64,000 bases of DNA from Micromussa lordhowensis. Lineage: Eukaryota > Cnidaria > Anthozoa > Scleractinia > Lobophylliidae. This document shows positions 60,715 through 64,000 of this stretch, one piece after another. How positions within the stretch are numbered: the stretch's first letter is position 1; every line of letters begins with the position of its first letter. The notes under the pieces are model-generated. The model saw only the letters and a program-made list of their open reading frames with translations, was not told the origin of the DNA and searched no databases. Position numbers and translations under genes: made by a program. The stretch covers positions 1,886,901 to 1,950,900 of the forward strand of contig OZ026600.1 of assembly GCA_964020085.1 (NCBI GenBank), in the 5' to 3' direction.

Positions 60715-63700
60715 CCATGAAGGAGGTTTGGATACAAGGTCTTAATTGACATAGATTTTGACGATTCTACTTCTCTCTTTACTCCTTAGCTTTTGTTTCG
60801 ATTAAGAAGATATATCAAACACTCGAGACAGTGTTTATCCCGATGAAGCACTGTCTCTCATGTTTGATATAATACATGAAGTATGAAGTATGCAACTTCA
60901 CTGGTGCCTGAACATTTGTTTTTCATGCCTTTTTTCACTGCTAACATAAAGATCCCATTCTTGCTTGTTCATTGCACAATACCCCACATGTCCCTTTGAA
61001 TTTTGTCAGCTTCCCTCCAAACAATTTGCTAGTACTTGCTTACATTCCTGGGTCGATAAAGGCACTTTAAGAGTAACATGTTTTGTCCAAGAACACAAGA
61101 ATACAATGACCCTGGCCAGGGCTTGAAACCTGACTCTTTGATTTGGAATCCAACACACTACCAAGTGGGCAACTGCTGCAATATCAATGTGGTAGATCAA
61201 AATGAAATTCCTTTGTCTCTTAACCCTAATTATTCATCAATCATGAATAATTAGGGTTAGAAGACAAAGGAAACTGAGAATCAAACAAGGTTAAAATCAT
61301 TTTAACCTGAATTTCATTTTGACCTGCAACATCAACATAATCATGTCTCGATTATAACAGGTTTAGCGGCTACATTCTACAGTGGAACAGCGCTAAGACT
61401 TACTTTCTTCTTCGTCACCATCTGGGTACTCATTTGTTGGATTATGTTCCTCGTCATGAGCACCCAGTGCTCTTATAGCATTTTCTGCTGCCTCATTTGT
61501 TGGTCCATCTCCTTCAACAGATTCCAGCAACTCCTCCTCATCTTCTGAATTGACACGAGTAGGCGATAATGGTCGCGCTCTTGCCTCACCTGAAGTATCT
61601 CTATCAGCCATGCCAATTGACCACATCATTGTGGCTAAAAAGAAACATAAAAAATAGAACATACTTAGTTAAACCCCAGGCTGTTGATCTAACAGACTTG
61701 ATCAATGAAGTGGAATGAAATTGGTTTTTCATAAACATTGGAGTAGGTCTAGACCCCAAGAAGAATAGGCGTTAAATCAACTGAATGGGTTGTATGGACT
61801 GAACACCTTACAACGGAAGCAAGGCAGTGCAGTTTTCAGATTCAGAATCACATTTTTGAAGTATAATCATGATAATCACTGGTTTTCACCGGTCATGTGA
61901 TTTAAAACTAAAAACCATAACCATTCAATAAATGAAGTCAGGAATCTCCAATATGATAGATGTTTCATTTGCGCATTATTCATAGAAGTGTTTCACCCAA
62001 ATTTCCAGATCTTTGTATGGAGACGCCATGTTGGTTCCCCTCGAGGGGGCACAAATATGGCGGCTGTAAATTAACGAAAAAAATCCGTCATTGAGTTTTG
62101 CTATTGAAATGAAAAGTTACTACTCTAGAGCTCTGACATGTTGAAATAAATACTTCTTTTAGTCCAAGAACTGTCCAGTTAGCAAAAACTAAAGCGACAG
62201 CCCATCTTTTGACCTATATAACAGCCTTCTCAAAACCACCATTTTAATGTCCCACAACACAAAAGCTTGGGAATTCAAATGCGCTCTATTACAAAACGAG
62301 GAACCCTGTCGAGCTAAAACATTGTAAAATGCCAAGTTCCTCTTGGGCCTTTTATCTGATGAAACTAAAAAATCAGACAGAAAGCTAATTTTTAATTTTG
62401 GAATATGACTACGTCACCTGAACCTGATGCTTCTGGAAAAAACGAAACCTCTTGCAAACTTGTACAGATCTGTAGGTCATACTACTACAGAAGGTAGTTT
62501 TTAAACTAGTGAAGAAAGTGAATACATAATCGAAAGAGCTTACAGGAGTAAATTAAGGATGGAAACAGAGGTTCATCTCTCTCTTGAGCAGTTTGTACGA
62601 GGATCTTCAAAGGCCCTTTAGGGCACAGGACAGCACACAAATCTGCAAAAAACATTCAAACATGACAACTCTTATTAACAGTTTAACTTGTTTTGCAAGC
62701 AGTAAAAACCAATGACTGATGACATTGCAGATCATGGAGTGGTTGGATCACTTACCATAGAGAGAAATAGCTGCTAATATTGCCCATGTGGTCCAATCTG
62801 GTAAAAATTTGATGAACACCAGGGCCTGTGGCATGAAACAATTGTTCATTCCATTAAAAATAAAAGTTACAGTATCTTTAAATCACTAAGCCTGTTCATT
62901 GAGGAGCCAAGCTGGCTTTTCTGGCCTTTCCATCGTTAAAGTTACCCCAAGTCACAGCTTTCGTGTGAAATTCTAACCAGACTTAAGTTCTTTTTCAGCC
63001 AGTGGAATTGGTAGCTACCACTCTACATCATGAAATACAAACATCCACTATAAAATCATTTTACGGGTAAGTCCACAGGGCAGAGTTTGAAAGTTATATT
63101 ATGAGGACAACTGCCACATGAAGGCTTTTCCAGGACTGTTGAAGGTTTTCAGAGCTTCAAATAATATTTGATTGCCCTTCAGCACCTACTCTCTTCAAAT
63201 GTTTGGCATAAATTTCCTCTGCACAAGTAAATTTGCTCATGCAGTAACAATTCTACTAAATTTTCCAGTTACATTTTACTTATTTCAATGACCTGCCTAA
63301 AGGAGTCACAACTTTTCAGTTCTGGAAGATACCATATAACAAAATCAAAGGACTTTCATTCCTGGCAGCAAGTTTCAATAGACTCTCAAGAAAATTACTT
63401 GAATCTCTTTTCACAGAAATATTTTATACAGTGTAAATCCATTGATGGCCAGGCTCTGGGCAAATTGACTCCAGTAAGGATGTTTTTGCCACCTGGTTTG
63501 CCCACCTAAAGAAAAGTTTTTCTTATAAAGAAGTTCACTTCAAAAAGTTTTGCATGCCTGTGACAATCAGTTGCCCTTCTACTGAAAATGTTAATGAAAC
63601 CCCTGGTAAATCACCCCTAAAACAGGAATGTTGAAAGAAATATTAACCAGGTAACAACTTGATAATTATAGTAAACATTCTACATGTACTTACCATCAAA

Positions 63701-64000
63701 GCACTAACTAAAATAAGATATGCTTGCTGCAGTCTAAGTGGTCCTTTCCAATGGATACAAATCATGCCGACGACACCAAAATTCCAGATTATCAGTGACA
63801 ATGTGAAATAGTCCATTGGGACATTGTATACCTTCAGCACCTCTCTAAGATGAAAGAAATCATAAATATTGGTAAATGAAGATCAGGCCCAGGTTGTTCA
63901 AAGCCCGATTAAGCTCATATTTCAAGAGGCCTCGCATTTCTGCAATTTCTGCGTTTCTAGTTGCTACTTGAAAAATTTACATGCAGTTAAATGTTATTTA
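59718..64000 (-). CDS. PSEN1: Presenilin, 3' part (six exons), continues past window end
   Basis: Presenilin is the aspartyl protease subunit of gamma-secretase, which cuts Notch and other type I membrane proteins inside the membrane. Exons seen: 63844-63694, 62825-62756, 62642-62544, 61634-61404, 60593-60481, 59873-59718. All are GT-AG and in phase, totalling about 820 coding bases. Upstream exons lie beyond 64000. Seen in order: [20 protein letters not shown], then TM6 ending LAAISLYD, where the first catalytic Asp codon is split across the 62756/62642 junction. [20 protein letters not shown] and an acidic cytoplasmic loop follow. Then comes [13 protein letters not shown] with the second catalytic Asp, and the PALP motif ([18 protein letters not shown]). 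Both active-site motifs are intact. The C-terminus (SSQQAFI then TGA) is close to the usual QAFYI end but lacks the Tyr. Whether it is the PSEN1 or PSEN2 type cannot be decided, because invertebrates usually have a single gene. Confidence 0.95.
61040..61180 (-). mobile_element. SINE family 1 fragment in presenilin intron
   Basis: Diverged copy: CATTCCTGGGTCGATAAAGG, AGAGTAACATGTTTTGTCC, CAGGGCTTGAAACCTGACTC. The tRNA-like head is recognisable only through the box B region. Confidence 0.5.
61187..61332. mobile_element. Foldback MITE, partner of 51707-51873
   Basis: The right half matches the other copy (CATTTTAACCTGAATTTCAT then TTTGACCTGCAACAT). The left end is shortened and slightly rearranged (GATCAAAATGAAATTCCTTT). 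The core palindrome AATTATTCATCAATCATGAATAATT is retained. It lies in the presenilin intron directly 3' of the SINE fragment. Confidence 0.7.

Overview
The window reads as nuclear DNA of an invertebrate animal. It is AT-rich, its genes are split by many GT-AG introns, and its non-coding space is crowded with short foldback (MITE-like) elements and tRNA-derived SINEs. The proteins are clearly metazoan (Dicer with a full helicase, presenilin, a MYST acetyltransferase of the Tip60 type). Compact genes, near-vertebrate protein conservation and this repeat style suggest a cnidarian, probably an anthozoan such as a stony coral. That placement is an inference and the sequence alone does not prove it.

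Layout. 1.8-17.3 kb, minus strand: a complete Dicer gene of 12 coding exons (1581 aa), with introns full of palindromic repeats. 17.3-24.6 kb: repeat-rich intergenic DNA. 24.6-27.6 kb, plus: a four-exon gene I do not recognise, starting with a myristoylation/palmitoylation-like N-terminus. 30.5-34.8 kb, plus: PNO1, a ribosome-assembly KH protein (7 exons, 239 aa). 38.0-39.1 kb, minus: an intronless NEK-like pseudokinase (342 aa). 39.8-44.0 kb, plus: KAT5/Tip60 (10 exons, 460 aa). 47.0-52.8 kb, minus: a SAM-dependent methyltransferase-like protein of unknown substrate (8 exons, 329 aa). 53.0-57.9 kb, plus: POLR3F/RPC6 (8 exons, 314 aa). 59.7-64 kb, minus: the 3' six exons of presenilin, whose 5' part lies beyond the window.

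Every multi-exon model was joined by hand. Splice sites are GT-AG and the codon phases match at each junction, so the exon coordinates are predictions at base level without transcript support. Two gene pairs are head to head: pseudokinase/KAT5 (764 bp between start codons) and methyltransferase/POLR3F (173 bp). These are likely shared promoters. PNO1/pseudokinase, KAT5/methyltransferase and POLR3F/presenilin are convergent.

The genes are mostly housekeeping functions in RNA and chromatin biology (small-RNA processing, 40S maturation, Pol III transcription, histone acetylation) and show no operon-like logic. The least explained items are the lipid-anchor-like gene at 24.6 kb, the pseudokinase, the methyltransferase, and the concentration of long foldback hairpins inside the introns of Dicer, the gene whose product cuts such RNAs.
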